Below, in pieces: positions 19,521-28,361 of a stretch of DNA of 64,000 nt. Within the stretch, counting starts at the first letter, position 1; each line of letters starts with the position of its first letter. A program made the position numbers and the translations under genes. Under the pieces are notes generated by a model that ran no database searches, was not told the DNA's origin, and worked only from the letters and a program-made list of their open reading frames with translations. Source of the stretch: an uncultured Alphaproteobacteria bacterium (GTDB lineage: Bacteria > Pseudomonadota > Alphaproteobacteria > Rhizobiales > Beijerinckiaceae); the NCBI GenBank assembly GCA_937988775.1, contig CALKHP010000030.1, positions 1-64,000 of the forward strand. Reading direction: 5' to 3'.

Positions 19521-21071
19521 TTAGCCTTCGAGATACATGTTCTCGAAAGCAACGATACCGCTTGCGGCGTGGTAGAAGCCCTTGACCTTGGGTGAGAGAC
19601 CCTTGAAATCCGAGCTGTAATGCCACGGAACGTAGACCGCATCCTCGTTCATGAGTGCTGTGATCTTGCCGAAGATCGCCTTCCGCTCCGCCTCCGAGCC
19701 GGCCGAACGCTGGGCAAGCATCAACTTGTCCATCTCCGGGTCGTTGTAGCCGTGATAGCGGGCATACGAGCCGCTCGAATGCAGCAGAATGGCGAGATAC
19801 TGATCGGGATCCGGGCGATAACCCCACCAGCCCTGCAAATCCATCGGCATCTTGCCGGACTGGAGAAGGCTTCGGTAGCCGGCCGAATCGACCTGCTCGA
19901 TCTTGACCTGGACGCCGATCTCGGCGGCGTTCGCCTGGAAAATTTGCGCCGCGCGCTGCTTGACCGGGTCCGGCTGCAACGGGCCGGTGATGCTGATCGG
20001 CCCGCTCAGCCCGGATTCTCCGATCAGCCGCTTCGCCTTTTCGACGTCGCGCTTGAAGGGATGGTAATCGGCATCGAAGAACGGCGAGCCCGGCAGAATA
20101 CCGCTGAAGCCGATCGAGCCGGTGCCAAAATAGGCAACCTTGTGCAGGGCTTCCCGATCGATGCCCCACTGGAATGCCTGACGAAACGCCTTCGAGTGGC
20201 CGGGAAATTCAGCGTGCGCGTTGAAGCCGAAATATTCCCAACGGAAACCGACGCGCTCCGAAACAACGAGGTTCTTCGCCTGGCGGAGCCGCACGATATC
20301 CTGCAGCGGCAGGGCTTCGGCGAACTGCACGCCACCGGCACGCAGTTCCGCGAGCCTGGTACTGTCGGTCGGGATCGGCCGCAGGATGACCTTGTCGAGA
20401 TAAGGCCGGCCCTCGCGCCAATAGGTCGGGTTCCGCTCCAGAACGGTGCGCGTATCCTTCAGATATTCAGCCAGCTTGAACGGACCGGTCCCGACCGGAT
20501 GCAGGCCGTATTCCTTGCCCCAGCGCTCGAAGGCCGTCGGCGAGCCGATCGCGCCGGCGACATCGGTCAAGGGAAACGGAAAGGCCGCGAAAGGATATTT
20601 CAACAGGAAGCGGATGGTCGAGGCATCCACGACCTCGAGCTTGTCAAGGGCCCGGATTTCGCCTGCGCGCAACGAGCCGGTCTTCGGATCGCGGATGCGG
20701 TCGATATTGTATTTCACCGCGGCGGCATCGAAAGCGGTGCCATCCTGAAATTTCACACCCTGACGCAGCTTGACGGTCATCGTCTTGCCGCCGTCACTCC
20801 ACTCCCAGCTCTCGGCGAGGCGTGGCGCGAGACGGCCCTGCTCATCGATCCCGAACAGCGTGTCGTGGATCGCCATCACCGCGCCGCGCCCCTGCAGATT
20901 GCCGGTCAGGTGCGGGTCAAACGTTATCGGGTCGGCGAAGATCGCCGCCGTAAGCGTGCCGCCTCGCGTGACCTTCGCGGGTGCGGCCGTCTGCGCCCAT
21001 GCTGGCGATGCTGCAAAGCCGGCGAGCGTGGACGCCGTGGCCGAATGGAGAAAGGTGCGCCTGTTGATCAC
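19521..21071 (-). CDS. ABC transporter solute-binding protein, family 5
   Basis: Periplasmic binding protein for the Dpp-type importer downstream. The 516 residues begin INRRTFLHSATASTLAGF, a twin-arginine-like signal with likely cleavage near AWAQ. SBP_bac_5 domains follow in canonical order: GGTLTAAIFADPITFDPHLT, KLRQGVKFQDGTAFDAAAVK, HPVGTGPFKLAEY, FRQAFQWGIDREALHKVAYF, then FKRDVEKAKRLIGESGLSGP and WWGYRPDPDQYLAILLHSSG. GTG start with AGGGGGA upstream. First gene of the operon to 14292 and divergent from cofC. The ligand is unknown; family members bind peptides, opines, nickel chelates or sugars. Confidence 0.93.
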   Translation of the reverse strand: MINRRTFLHSATASTLAGFAASPAWAQTAAPAKVTRGGTLTAAIFADPITFDPHLTGNLQGRGAVMAIHDTLFGIDEQGRLAPRLAESWEWSDGGKTMTVKLRQGVKFQDGTAFDAAAVKYNIDRIRDPKTGSLRAGEIRALDKLEVVDASTIRFLLKYPFAAFPFPLTDVAGAIGSPTAFERWGKEYGLHPVGTGPFKLAEYLKDTRTVLERNPTYWREGRPYLDKVILRPIPTDSTRLAELRAGGVQFAEALPLQDIVRLRQAKNLVVSERVGFRWEYFGFNAHAEFPGHSKAFRQAFQWGIDREALHKVAYFGTGSIGFSGILPGSPFFDADYHPFKRDVEKAKRLIGESGLSGPISITGPLQPDPVKQRAAQIFQANAAEIGVQVKIEQVDSAGYRSLLQSGKMPMDLQGWWGYRPDPDQYLAILLHSSGSYARYHGYNDPEMDKLMLAQRSAGSEAERKAIFGKITALMNEDAVYVPWHYSSDFKGLSPKVKGFYHAASGIVAFENMYLEG

Positions 21072-21357
21072 TGTTTCCCCCTAGCTTGTGTCTCTTCCGA
21101 GATCGTTGCAGGTGAAGGTATCGGCGCCTCGGGGAGGGTCAACGAAAGAGTTTTCGCCGGGTCTTGGCCTAGTTTTCCTTTCATGGGGATGCGGGAAGCC
21201 CGTTTGCGCATAACGAAAGCAAAGCTTGGTCAAAGCCGGCAGAAAGTCTTTCGTTGCACGGGGTGGCGGGCAGAATACCGTGTTTCAGCGTCGGTGGCAG
21301 GTCTCATAGCGTTTGATCTCGCTCACGGCATGATTTGTCAGATGCAAGGAAGCTTCC
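21072..21357. promoter_or_regulatory. Divergent control region with repeated AACGAAAG boxes
   Basis: The 286-base gap separates the minus-strand importer operon from cofC-fbiC. AACGAAAG occurs at 21141-21148 and 21212-21219, and its reverse complement CTTTCGTT at 21248-21255. Repeats of one octamer in a divergent promoter suggest a shared operator, but no promoter elements are certain and no regulator is assigned. Confidence 0.35.
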
Positions 21358-22032
21358 GTGACTTTGGAGCGAGATATCTGGGCGGTCCTGCCCATCAAGG
21401 ATCTGACACAAGCCAAACAGCGCCTCTCTCCAAGTTATCCTCCCGGCATCCGGCAGGGTCTCGCCATCGCCATGGCGGAAGATGTGCTCGGCGCGCTTGC
21501 GGGTGCGCCCGGCCTTGGCGGCATCATGGTCGTGACCGACGATCCGATCGCCATCCGCCTCGCGGCGCGCTTCGGCTGCCGGATTTCGAGCCGCGATGCG
21601 CGGTCCGGACATACAGCCGCCGTTGCCGGTGCGGCGCGTCTCCTGACAGAGGAAGGCCGCTCGGGAATGCTGGTGGTGCCCGGCGATATTCCGCTGGTCA
21701 CGGCCGAGGAAATCTCGACCCTGCTGCAGGCGCACGCCACCAGTCAGGGTTTCAGCATCGTGCCGGCGCATGACGCGTGCGGCTCCAACGCCATTGTCTG
21801 CTCGCCGCCAGACCGCGTACCGCTCAGCTATGGCAATGACAGCTATTTCCCGCATCTCGCCACGGCGCGCGCCCATGGCATCGAGCCGCTGATCTGCCGC
21901 CTGCCCGGCATCGCGCTCGACATCGACCACCCCGACGATCTGGCGCGGTTCATGGCGACCCCGTCGCACACCAAGGCTTATGCTTATCTGCACGCACACA
22001 CAGCCGCCGAGATGGTGGAGCGGGCATCGTGA
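21358..22032 (+). CDS. cofC: Phospholactate (or PEP/3-phosphoglycerate) guanylyltransferase CofC/FbiD
   Basis: Activates the three-carbon side-chain precursor of F420 with GTP. The 224-residue nucleotidyltransferase has IWAVLPIKDLTQAKQRLSPS at the N-terminus, GIMVVTDDPIAIRLAARFGC, a metal-site GMLVVPGDIPLVTAEEI and GSNAIVCSPPDRVPLSYGND. The GTG start is preceded by AAGGAAG. The substrate (2-phospholactate, phosphoenolpyruvate or 3-phosphoglycerate) differs between lineages and cannot be decided by eye. The last bases overlap the GTG start of the fused cofGH gene, so the two are coupled. Confidence 0.95.
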   Translation: MTLERDIWAVLPIKDLTQAKQRLSPSYPPGIRQGLAIAMAEDVLGALAGAPGLGGIMVVTDDPIAIRLAARFGCRISSRDARSGHTAAVAGAARLLTEEGRSGMLVVPGDIPLVTAEEISTLLQAHATSQGFSIVPAHDACGSNAIVCSPPDRVPLSYGNDSYFPHLATARAHGIEPLICRLPGIALDIDHPDDLARFMATPSHTKAYAYLHAHTAAEMVERAS

Positions 22033-24410
22033 CGAGCGCGGACGAGGCGTTGCATCTTGCCCAGGTTGACGATCTCGCAGGGTTGATGGCGGCAGCCGGC
22101 GCCCTGCGCGATCAGGGCCATGGCGACCGTATCTCCTATTCGCGCAAGGTGTTCATTCCACTCACGCATCTGTGTCGCGATGTCTGCCATTACTGCACGT
22201 TCGCGCGCGCGCCGCGCGGCGGCAAAGCCTATCTGAGCCCGGAGGAGGTGCTGGCGATCGCACGCGCCGGCGCCGCCGCCGGCTGCAAGGAGGCGCTGTT
22301 CACGCTCGGCGACAAACCTGAACTGCGTTATGCCGTGGCGCGGCGTGAGCTCGCGGCCCTCGGCCATGCCACCACGCTGGATTACCTCGCCGCCACGGCG
22401 GAATTGGTCTTGCGTGAAACCGGCCTGCTGCCGCATCTCAATCCCGGCGTGATGACGCGCGCCGATCTCGATTCATTGCGTGCGGTTTCCGTGTCGCAAG
22501 GCATCATGCTGGAGTCGAGCTCGAGTCGGCTCATGCAGCGCGGGGCGGCGCATTTCGGCTCGCCAGACAAGGAGCCTGCCGTCCGGCTGGAGACGCTCGC
22601 GCAGGCCGGCGCGGCGGGCGTGCCGCTGACGACCGGCATCCTGATCGGCATCGGGGAAATACGCATCGAACGCATCGAGTCGCTGCTGGCGATCCGCGAC
22701 CTGCACGACCAGTATGGGCATATCCAGGAAATCATCATCCAGAACTTCCGCGCTAAGCCCGGCACGCGCATGGCTGGCGCCCCGGAGCCGGATTTCGAGG
22801 ACCATTTGTGGACGATCGCTGTCGCGCGCCTGATCTTCGGCGCGACGATGAACATCCAGGCGCCGCCGAACCTCAGTGCCGGCGCCCTGCCCCGCCTGAT
22901 CGAGGCCGGCATCAACGACTGGGGTGGCATCTCGCCGGTCACGCCGGATCACGTCAATCCGGAAGCGCCGTGGCCGGAGATCGCCGCGCTGGCGGCGGAG
23001 ACGGCACAGGCCGGCAAGGTCCTCACCGAGCGGCTGGCGATCTATCCCGCCTATGCGCTGGCGCCCGAGCGCTGGCTTGCGCCCGCGTTGCGGCCGACGG
23101 TGCTGAAATCGCACGATGCGAACGGCTATGCGCGCGAGGGCGCGTACGTCTCGGGCGTCGCTTCTCCCTTACAGGAGTTGGTCGTGCGTCCGGCGATTTT
23201 GCGCCCCTCCGCCGTGCGAACCAAGCTGCGCGGCATTCTCGGGCGCGCTTGCGAAGGACAGGACCTGTCCGAACCCGAAATCGTCAAACTGTTTGACGCG
23301 CGGGGCGACGATGCCTGGCGTATATTCGAGGCCGCCGACAAGGTGCGGCAGACGGTCAATGGCGACACCGTCAGCTATGTCGTGACGCGCAACATCAACT
23401 ACACCAACATTTGCGGCTACCGCTGCCAGTTCTGTGCATTCTCCAAAGGCAAGACCAGCGAGAACCTGCGCGGCCGGCCCTATGATCTAGATCTGGCCGA
23501 GATCGGCCGCCGGGCGGCGGAAGCCTGGGAGCGTGGCGCAACCGAAGTTTGCATGCAGGGCGGCATCCACCCGAACTACACGGGCCAAACCTATCTCGAC
23601 ATCGTTGCTACGGTGAAGCAGGCCGCGCCCGACATTCACGTGCATGCCTTCTCGCCGCTCGAGGTCATGCAAGGCGCGAGCACCCTCAGCCTTCCGGTCG
23701 GCGCCTTCCTGCGCGAGTTGCGACAGGCGGGGCTTGGCACCCTGCCCGGCACGGCGGCGGAAATCCTCGATGACGAGATCCGGCGCATCATCTGCCCCGA
23801 CAAGCTGAATACCGCCGAATGGCTCGGCGTGATGGGCGAGGCGCACCGGCTCGGCCTGCGCTCGACCGCGACGATCATGTTCGGCCATGTCGACCAGACC
23901 GTCCACTGGGCACGCCATCTGCTGCGATTGCGCCAGCTCCAGCGGGAGACCGGCGGGTTCACCGAGTTTGTGCCGCTGCCTTTCGTGCCGTTCGAGACGC
24001 CGATCTACCTGAAGGGGCGCTCGCGCAAGGGCCCGACACTGCGCGAAACCGTGCTGATGCATGCCGTGGCGCGCCTCGCGCTTCATCCGGTGTTCAACAA
24101 CATCCAGACATCCTGGACCAAGATCGGCACCGAAGGCGCCAGGCTTTGCCTGTCCGCCGGCGCGAACGACCTTGGCGGCACACTGATGAACGAGACCATC
24201 TCGCGGGCCGCCGGCGCATCCCATGGCCAGGAACTTTCTCCCGACCGCATGGAGGCGGTAATCCGCGCCGCCGGCCGCACCCCGCGCCTGCGGACCACGC
24301 TCTATGGTGATGCCGGTGCCGCCCGCCGCGAGGCTGCGTTCGCGGCAAAGCCGCTCGTTCTACCGGTCGAGAAGCCAGCGGACCGCTTTCAGCACGCAGT
24401 CCCGTGCTGA
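22029..24410 (+). CDS. fbiC: FO synthase, CofG-CofH fusion (FbiC)
   Basis: Makes the deazaflavin chromophore FO from tyrosine and 5-amino-6-ribitylaminouracil. The 793-residue protein has two radical-SAM domains. The N-terminal CofG half has its CX3CX2C cluster at Cys49, Cys53 and Cys56 (LCRDVCHYCTF), with FTLGDKPELRY and IIIQNFRAKPGTRM. The C-terminal CofH half has Cys462, Cys466 and Cys469 (NICGYRCQFCAFSKG), with GATEVCMQGGIHP, TAEILDDEIRRIICPDKLN and NIQTSWTKIG. The order and fusion are those of actinobacterial FbiC. The GTG start overlaps cofC. Downstream lies only mobile-element debris. Confidence 0.97.
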   Translation: MTSADEALHLAQVDDLAGLMAAAGALRDQGHGDRISYSRKVFIPLTHLCRDVCHYCTFARAPRGGKAYLSPEEVLAIARAGAAAGCKEALFTLGDKPELRYAVARRELAALGHATTLDYLAATAELVLRETGLLPHLNPGVMTRADLDSLRAVSVSQGIMLESSSSRLMQRGAAHFGSPDKEPAVRLETLAQAGAAGVPLTTGILIGIGEIRIERIESLLAIRDLHDQYGHIQEIIIQNFRAKPGTRMAGAPEPDFEDHLWTIAVARLIFGATMNIQAPPNLSAGALPRLIEAGINDWGGISPVTPDHVNPEAPWPEIAALAAETAQAGKVLTERLAIYPAYALAPERWLAPALRPTVLKSHDANGYAREGAYVSGVASPLQELVVRPAILRPSAVRTKLRGILGRACEGQDLSEPEIVKLFDARGDDAWRIFEAADKVRQTVNGDTVSYVVTRNINYTNICGYRCQFCAFSKGKTSENLRGRPYDLDLAEIGRRAAEAWERGATEVCMQGGIHPNYTGQTYLDIVATVKQAAPDIHVHAFSPLEVMQGASTLSLPVGAFLRELRQAGLGTLPGTAAEILDDEIRRIICPDKLNTAEWLGVMGEAHRLGLRSTATIMFGHVDQTVHWARHLLRLRQLQRETGGFTEFVPLPFVPFETPIYLKGRSRKGPTLRETVLMHAVARLALHPVFNNIQTSWTKIGTEGARLCLSAGANDLGGTLMNETISRAAGASHGQELSPDRMEAVIRAAGRTPRLRTTLYGDAGAARREAAFAAKPLVLPVEKPADRFQHAVPC

Positions 24411-24489
24411 GCGGCTCGAGGTAGCCGCCATCTCAGGCGCCTGGCTTCCGGCGCGCCAAATCCCCACGACGCCGAAGCGGCCTCCGAGG

Positions 24490-25135
24490 CGATGGGTGTG
24501 CACGTCTCCAATGACGATCGCGCTGCCTATGTCGGCGCGCATGCCGCGGACGAGGCCATGCCAGTGCCAAGCTCGAGGACCTGATGCATCGCAACGGCCG
24601 CAAGTATTTCTCGCTGGTCTCGGCGAACCGTTCCGACCGCATGTTGATGGGCAACCTGCCGAAGGAGAATTTCGGCGAGGCCACCGGCGACGCTGCCGCC
24701 AAGACGTAGCTCGCCAGCTATCACCAGCTCGCCGACGAGCTGGTCGATATGTTCAACGCCGCCGGCGGCGATGTCGTCAAGATCAAGAACCGCCTGCCGC
24801 AACGCCATGACGCGCGCCATCTCGGCCGCCGGCAAGCAGGGCTGGAAAGACTTCATCGCGCCGCTGCTCGATGCCGACAAGATGATCGATCCGCTGACCG
24901 GGGGCAAGCTGACCCCTGCCCGCCTACAGGAATCGTTCGACGCGGTGTTCGATCGCATCGTCACCGACGGCGCCATCGATCGCGTGCCAAGCCGGCAGCG
25001 GACCGGCCGCGGTGCGCTGGCCAACCAGCGCCAGGAGCATCGCTTCCTGCAGTTCAAGGATGCCGAGAGCTGGCAGGCCTATTCGGCGGCAGCGATCTCT
25101 ATGCCGGGATGACGGACCATATTCAGGCGCTGGCG
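24490..25135 (+). pseudogene. Degenerate phage-type structural protein gene
   Basis: A translation with one in-frame stop (TAG near 24.71 kb) and a frameshift near 24.8 kb reads MHRNGRKYFSLVSANRSDRM, then LASYHQLADELVDMFNAAGG, KQGWKDFIAPLLDADKMIDP, QRQEHRFLQFKDAESWQAYS and MTDHIQALARDISAMRVL. I associate the style (long helical, FKDAESW, MTDHI) with phage or gene-transfer-agent head/internal proteins, but I cannot name the family with certainty. It fuses directly into the integrase fragment at about 25170. Confidence 0.5.
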
Positions 25136-25170
25136 CGCGATATCTCGGCGATGCGGGTGCTGAGCCATAA

Positions 25171-25500
25171 TTCACACAGGCGCTCCGGCAGTTGCTGCGC
25201 GAGACGAAGTTCGATGGATATCCGTCGGGGCCGGTGATTGCCTCGCGCCGCCGTGGCCACCTGCGGCCCAACAGCGTGGTGAACTGGTTCGTCACGATGT
25301 TCGAGACGATCGGCGCCAATGGCTGCTCATCGCATTCCGGCCGGCGCGCCTTCACCACCAATGGCGCGCGCGCCGTCCATAAGGTCGGCGGTAGCCTGCG
25401 CGACGTACAGCTTCTGGCCGGCCACCGCTCGATCGAGACCACACAAGGCAATATCGACGGCAACACCCCAGGCCAGCGTAAGCTGATCAACCTGCTCTAG
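25171..25500 (+). pseudogene. Tyrosine recombinase/integrase, C-terminal fragment
   Basis: The last ~110 codons of a phage-type integrase: FTQALRQLLRETKFDGYPSG, then SSHSGRRAFTT (the H-x-x-R box), GGSLRDVQLLAGHRSIETTQ and the tail QRKLINLL. The expected catalytic Tyr after SIETTQ is replaced (GNIDG where RYIDG is usual). With the N-terminal half missing, it is dead. It is the only integrase trace in the window and a hint that the region was once mobile. Confidence 0.72.
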
Positions 25501-25806
25501 GTCACACAGGGGCGTTCGCTCGCACGCGAGCCGCCTCCCCTTCTTCTCCTCCCTTCATCACCTCATATTCCATGGAGCATTTCTGATGCGGCCAGTCGAC
25601 GACTCACGCCCAAACGTCAGCGTGGCGCAGCGCACCGCCTGCATCCGCCCCCCAATGACCAACTGCGCCGTGCCCATCGTGGCGGCATTGTCATGCTGTC
25701 CGCCGGCATCGCCGAAGCCGGCGCTGCCTTTGCCGCCAAGACCTTGCTGGCCATCAGCCAGTTCAACGCCTTCGATGCCGGCAACGGCCCCTATGGCGAG
25801 CATGAC
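25501..25806. other. Gene-free stretch between integrase and IS3 fragments
   Basis: No supported gene. Open frames on both strands here look like shadows or IS debris. A short pyrimidine-rich run lies near 25530-25560. Confidence 0.35.
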
Positions 25807-26208
25807 TTCGGCCCTGCCGAAGTAGGCGTCGGCCGGTGTTACGTTGGCCTGGCTCTCATGGTAGCGCCGATGGTTATAATGCTCGACAAAGGCGCCGATC
25901 TGGGCCTCCAGGTCACCGGGCAGGAAGTAGTTCTCCAACAGGATGCGAATCTTGAGGATCTGGTGCCAGCGCTCGATCTTTCCTTGGGTCTGGGGATGCA
26001 TTGGAGCGCCCCGGACGTGGCTCATGGCCTGAGCCTCGATATAATCGGCCAGTTCGCTGGCGATGTAGCTCGGGCCGTTGTCGCTGAGCAGGCGAGGTTT
26101 GTGATGGACGTGAGCTTGATCGCAGCCTGAGGCTGTGAGCGCCATGTTCAGCGTGTCGGTGACATCCTCGGCCCGCATGGTGCTGCACAGCTTCCAGGCG
26201 ATTGTCCG
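25807..26208 (-). mobile_element. IS3-family OrfB transposase, C-terminal fragment
   Basis: The frame carries the rve integrase core: KPRLLSDNGPSYIASELADY (second Asp of DDE), RGAPMHPQTQGKIERWHQIL (catalytic Glu) and FVEHYNHRRYHESQANVTPA. The N-terminal half with the first catalytic Asp is absent, and the frame decays after DAYFGRAE. It lies opposite in strand to the OrfA fragment that follows, so the two are pieces of different copies or an inverted one. Confidence 0.83.
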
Positions 26209-26286
26209 CCGTCAGCACCTGTGTTCCAGATTTACGGTTGAGATTTAAGGAGGGTTTTGGTCTCGTCGCATGACGAAGGAACCAAG

Positions 26287-26640
26287 ATGACCGCCAAATC
26301 CTCGAACACCAAAAAAGCCTGCCGCGCAGGTGGTGAAGGACATTCGCCGGGCGACCCGACGGCACTTTTCAGCCGAAGACAATATCCGGATCGTGCTGGA
26401 CGGCCTGCCCGGCGAAGACAGCATCGCCGAGCCGTGCCGCAAGGAAGGGATCGCGCAGAATCTGTATTGCACCTGGTCCAAGGAGTTTCATGGAAGCCGG
26501 CAAGCGCCGCCTGGCTGGTGATACAGCGCACGCTGCCACCAGTGATAAGGTCAAAGATCTGCGTCGAGTGGCCAGCGCGTTGAAGGAATGCGTGGCCGAC
26601 CTGACCTTGGGCGAGATCTCGCCGTGGCCATGCTTCGGCG
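26287..26640 (+). mobile_element. IS3-family OrfA, frameshifted
   Basis: OrfA-type HTH/leucine-zipper sequence is spread over three frames: MTAKSSNTKK, then VKDIRRATRRHFSAEDNIRI and VLDGLPGEDSIAEPCRKEGI, then MEAGKRRLAGDTAHAATSDK and VKDLRRVASALKECVADLTL. Two shifts (near 26320 and 26490) make it inactive. No OrfB follows on the same strand; sequence breaks off just before the flavoenzyme gene at 26656. Confidence 0.75.
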
Positions 26641-26655
26641 CTCATTTACAGCCCT

Positions 26656-28059
26656 TCAGGCCAGGATATCGATCTCGGGCGTGTCGAGCGCGGCGAGTTC
26701 GCCAAGTGTCACCGGCTTGAGCGGCGAGCGCAGGCGATAAAAGCCGATCGCGTCCATGGTGGCGCCTGACGTCTCGCCAAGGATGGCCGAGACGGCATGG
26801 CCACATTGCCGGCCCTGGCACGGGCCCATTCCAGAGCGCGTAAACGCCTTGATCTGGTTCGGCCCGACAATGCCGACGCTGGCCGCCGCCCTGATCTGGC
26901 CGGCGGAGACCTCCTCGCAACGGCATACGATGGTATCGTCGTCCGGAGTCAGGACCTCCTGGCGCGGGCGGTAAAGCGCGTCGAGCAGCGGGCGCGTGGC
27001 GAGCGCGCGGCGAAGACGCGCGCGCAGGGGCGCCGCGGTCGCCGCTACGGTTGCACTGTCGATCTTGCCGAGCTTCTGCGCAGCACCAACCGCCGCGATC
27101 TCGCCCTTGAGGGAAGCCGCCGCCGCGCCGCCGATACCGGCGCCGTCGCCGGCAATGGACAGGGCCGCAACCGAACTCTCGCCCCACTCGTCGACGATCG
27201 GCGCAAAACAGCGCTGATCCTCCTGCCACCGATACGCGCAGCCGAACGCCAGCGGCATATGGATCGACGGGATCACCCCTTCATGAACGAGCAGCAATTG
27301 CGCCGAGATGGTTTTCTGCGCGCCGGAGGCCGTTTCATAACGCACCGATTCAAGCGCATCAGTGCCGTTTGCCGCGAGCCGGCGGACGTTTCGCACCACC
27401 GGGATACCAGCCGCCCTGATCCGCCGCAGCCAGCCAAGACCGCGAACAAGGTCCCGATAGTTGGCGAGTGCGCGCGGCGCATAACGCAACGCCGCCGCTC
27501 TGTTTTCACGGGGCGCGGTATCGAGAATTCCGGCGATCTGGCCGCCGGCGTCGAGTAACTGACAGGCGTAGAGCAGGATGAGCGGCCCGGTGCCGGCGAT
27601 GAGCACCGGAGTATCGGGAACCTGACCGGATGTCTTGAGCAGGATCTGGGCCGCTCCAACCGTCATCACACCCGGCAGCGTCCAGCCGGGAAACGGCACC
27701 GGACGCTCCTGCGCCCCCGTTGCGAGCAGAATCGCACGAGCCTGCAACTTCTCCGATTTGCCGCCGGTGCTGGCATAGACGGAAAATCCCGGTTCGACCT
27801 GCCAGACCTGCCGGCCCGGCAGATAGGTCGCACCGCTGGCGCGGAACGCCCTGACGAGGGCGAGGCCGGCTGCATCGTCGCCGTGGCGGAGATCGGAAAC
27901 CGCCGCCATGCGCGCCTCGATCGCGCGCCAGATCTGGCCGCCCGGCGCCGGCTGCTCGTCGAGGAGCGTCACGGCGAGGCCGAGGCTGCGCGCGCGGACC
28001 GCGGCTGCAAGCCCGGCCGGGCCGGCGCCAATGATGGCAAGGTCGCTTGTCCCGCTCAC
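26656..28059 (-). CDS. FAD/NAD(P)-dependent oxidoreductase with BFD-like [2Fe-2S] domain (opine oxidase subunit A / HcnB-like)
   Basis: Flavoprotein of about 467 residues. The N-terminal dinucleotide fold is DLAIIGAGPAGLAAAVRARS with LLDEQPAPGGQIWRAI. A second nucleotide fold follows (PVLIAGTGPLILLYACQLLD), then GAGIGGAAAASLKGEIAA. The C-terminal BFD-like domain has CRCEE...GMGPCQGRQCGHAV, four cysteines suited to a [2Fe-2S] centre. This matches the large subunit of hydrogen cyanide synthase, octopine/nopaline oxidases and D-hydroxyproline dehydrogenase. The start at GTG 28059 overlaps the small subunit stop and has GGAGGCG upstream. Last gene of a three-gene unit on the minus strand; the substrate is probably an opine or amino acid. 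Confidence 0.87.
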   Translation of the reverse strand: MSGTSDLAIIGAGPAGLAAAVRARSLGLAVTLLDEQPAPGGQIWRAIEARMAAVSDLRHGDDAAGLALVRAFRASGATYLPGRQVWQVEPGFSVYASTGGKSEKLQARAILLATGAQERPVPFPGWTLPGVMTVGAAQILLKTSGQVPDTPVLIAGTGPLILLYACQLLDAGGQIAGILDTAPRENRAAALRYAPRALANYRDLVRGLGWLRRIRAAGIPVVRNVRRLAANGTDALESVRYETASGAQKTISAQLLLVHEGVIPSIHMPLAFGCAYRWQEDQRCFAPIVDEWGESSVAALSIAGDGAGIGGAAAASLKGEIAAVGAAQKLGKIDSATVAATAAPLRARLRRALATRPLLDALYRPRQEVLTPDDDTIVCRCEEVSAGQIRAAASVGIVGPNQIKAFTRSGMGPCQGRQCGHAVSAILGETSGATMDAIGFYRLRSPLKPVTLGELAALDTPEIDILA

Positions 28060-28361
28060 GCCATCGCCTCCAGATCTCGTCCTTGCTCTTTCCCCTGACG
28101 CTCGACCGTCATGCCGTCGCGCACCAAAGTGAGGCAGGTCTGCACGGAGCGTTCGCCATCGACCACGGCCAGGCAGTCGAAACACACGCCCATCATGCAA
28201 TAGGGTGCGCGGCGCGCGCCGCTCAGCATCGTCGTGCGGGCATGGAACGGCGGCGTGCGCAGCAGGACGGCGGCGACAGTTTCGCCCGGCGCGGCAAGGA
28301 CGGCCGTGCCGTCGATCGTCAGCGTTACCGACGGGGTCGGCTCATGCAGCCTTCTGAACAT
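28056..28361 (-). CDS. (2Fe-2S)-binding subunit of opine/amino-acid oxidase (HcnA-like)
   Basis: A ~101-residue ferredoxin-like subunit. It has SVTLTIDGTAVLAAPGETVA and the cluster motif APYCMMGVCFDCLAVVDGER followed by SVQTC, i.e. C-x4-C-x2-C-x11-C as in HcnA and the small subunits of opine oxidases. The start at 28361 (MFRRLHEPTPS) overlaps the upstream flavoenzyme gene by 20 bases; the longer open frame upstream lies inside that gene. It would pass electrons between the two flavin subunits. Confidence 0.88.
   Translation of the reverse strand: MFRRLHEPTPSVTLTIDGTAVLAAPGETVAAVLLRTPPFHARTTMLSGARRAPYCMMGVCFDCLAVVDGERSVQTCLTLVRDGMTVERQGKEQGRDLEAMA

Noticed and set aside
19620..21773. A 717-codon open frame on the plus strand opposite the solute-binding protein
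   Set aside because: It is antisense to a well-supported SBP gene, shows no domain and has shadow composition typical of high-GC DNA.
25807..26640. A single intact IS3 element
   Set aside because: The OrfB part is on the minus strand, the OrfA part on the plus strand, both are broken, and no joint terminal repeats were seen.
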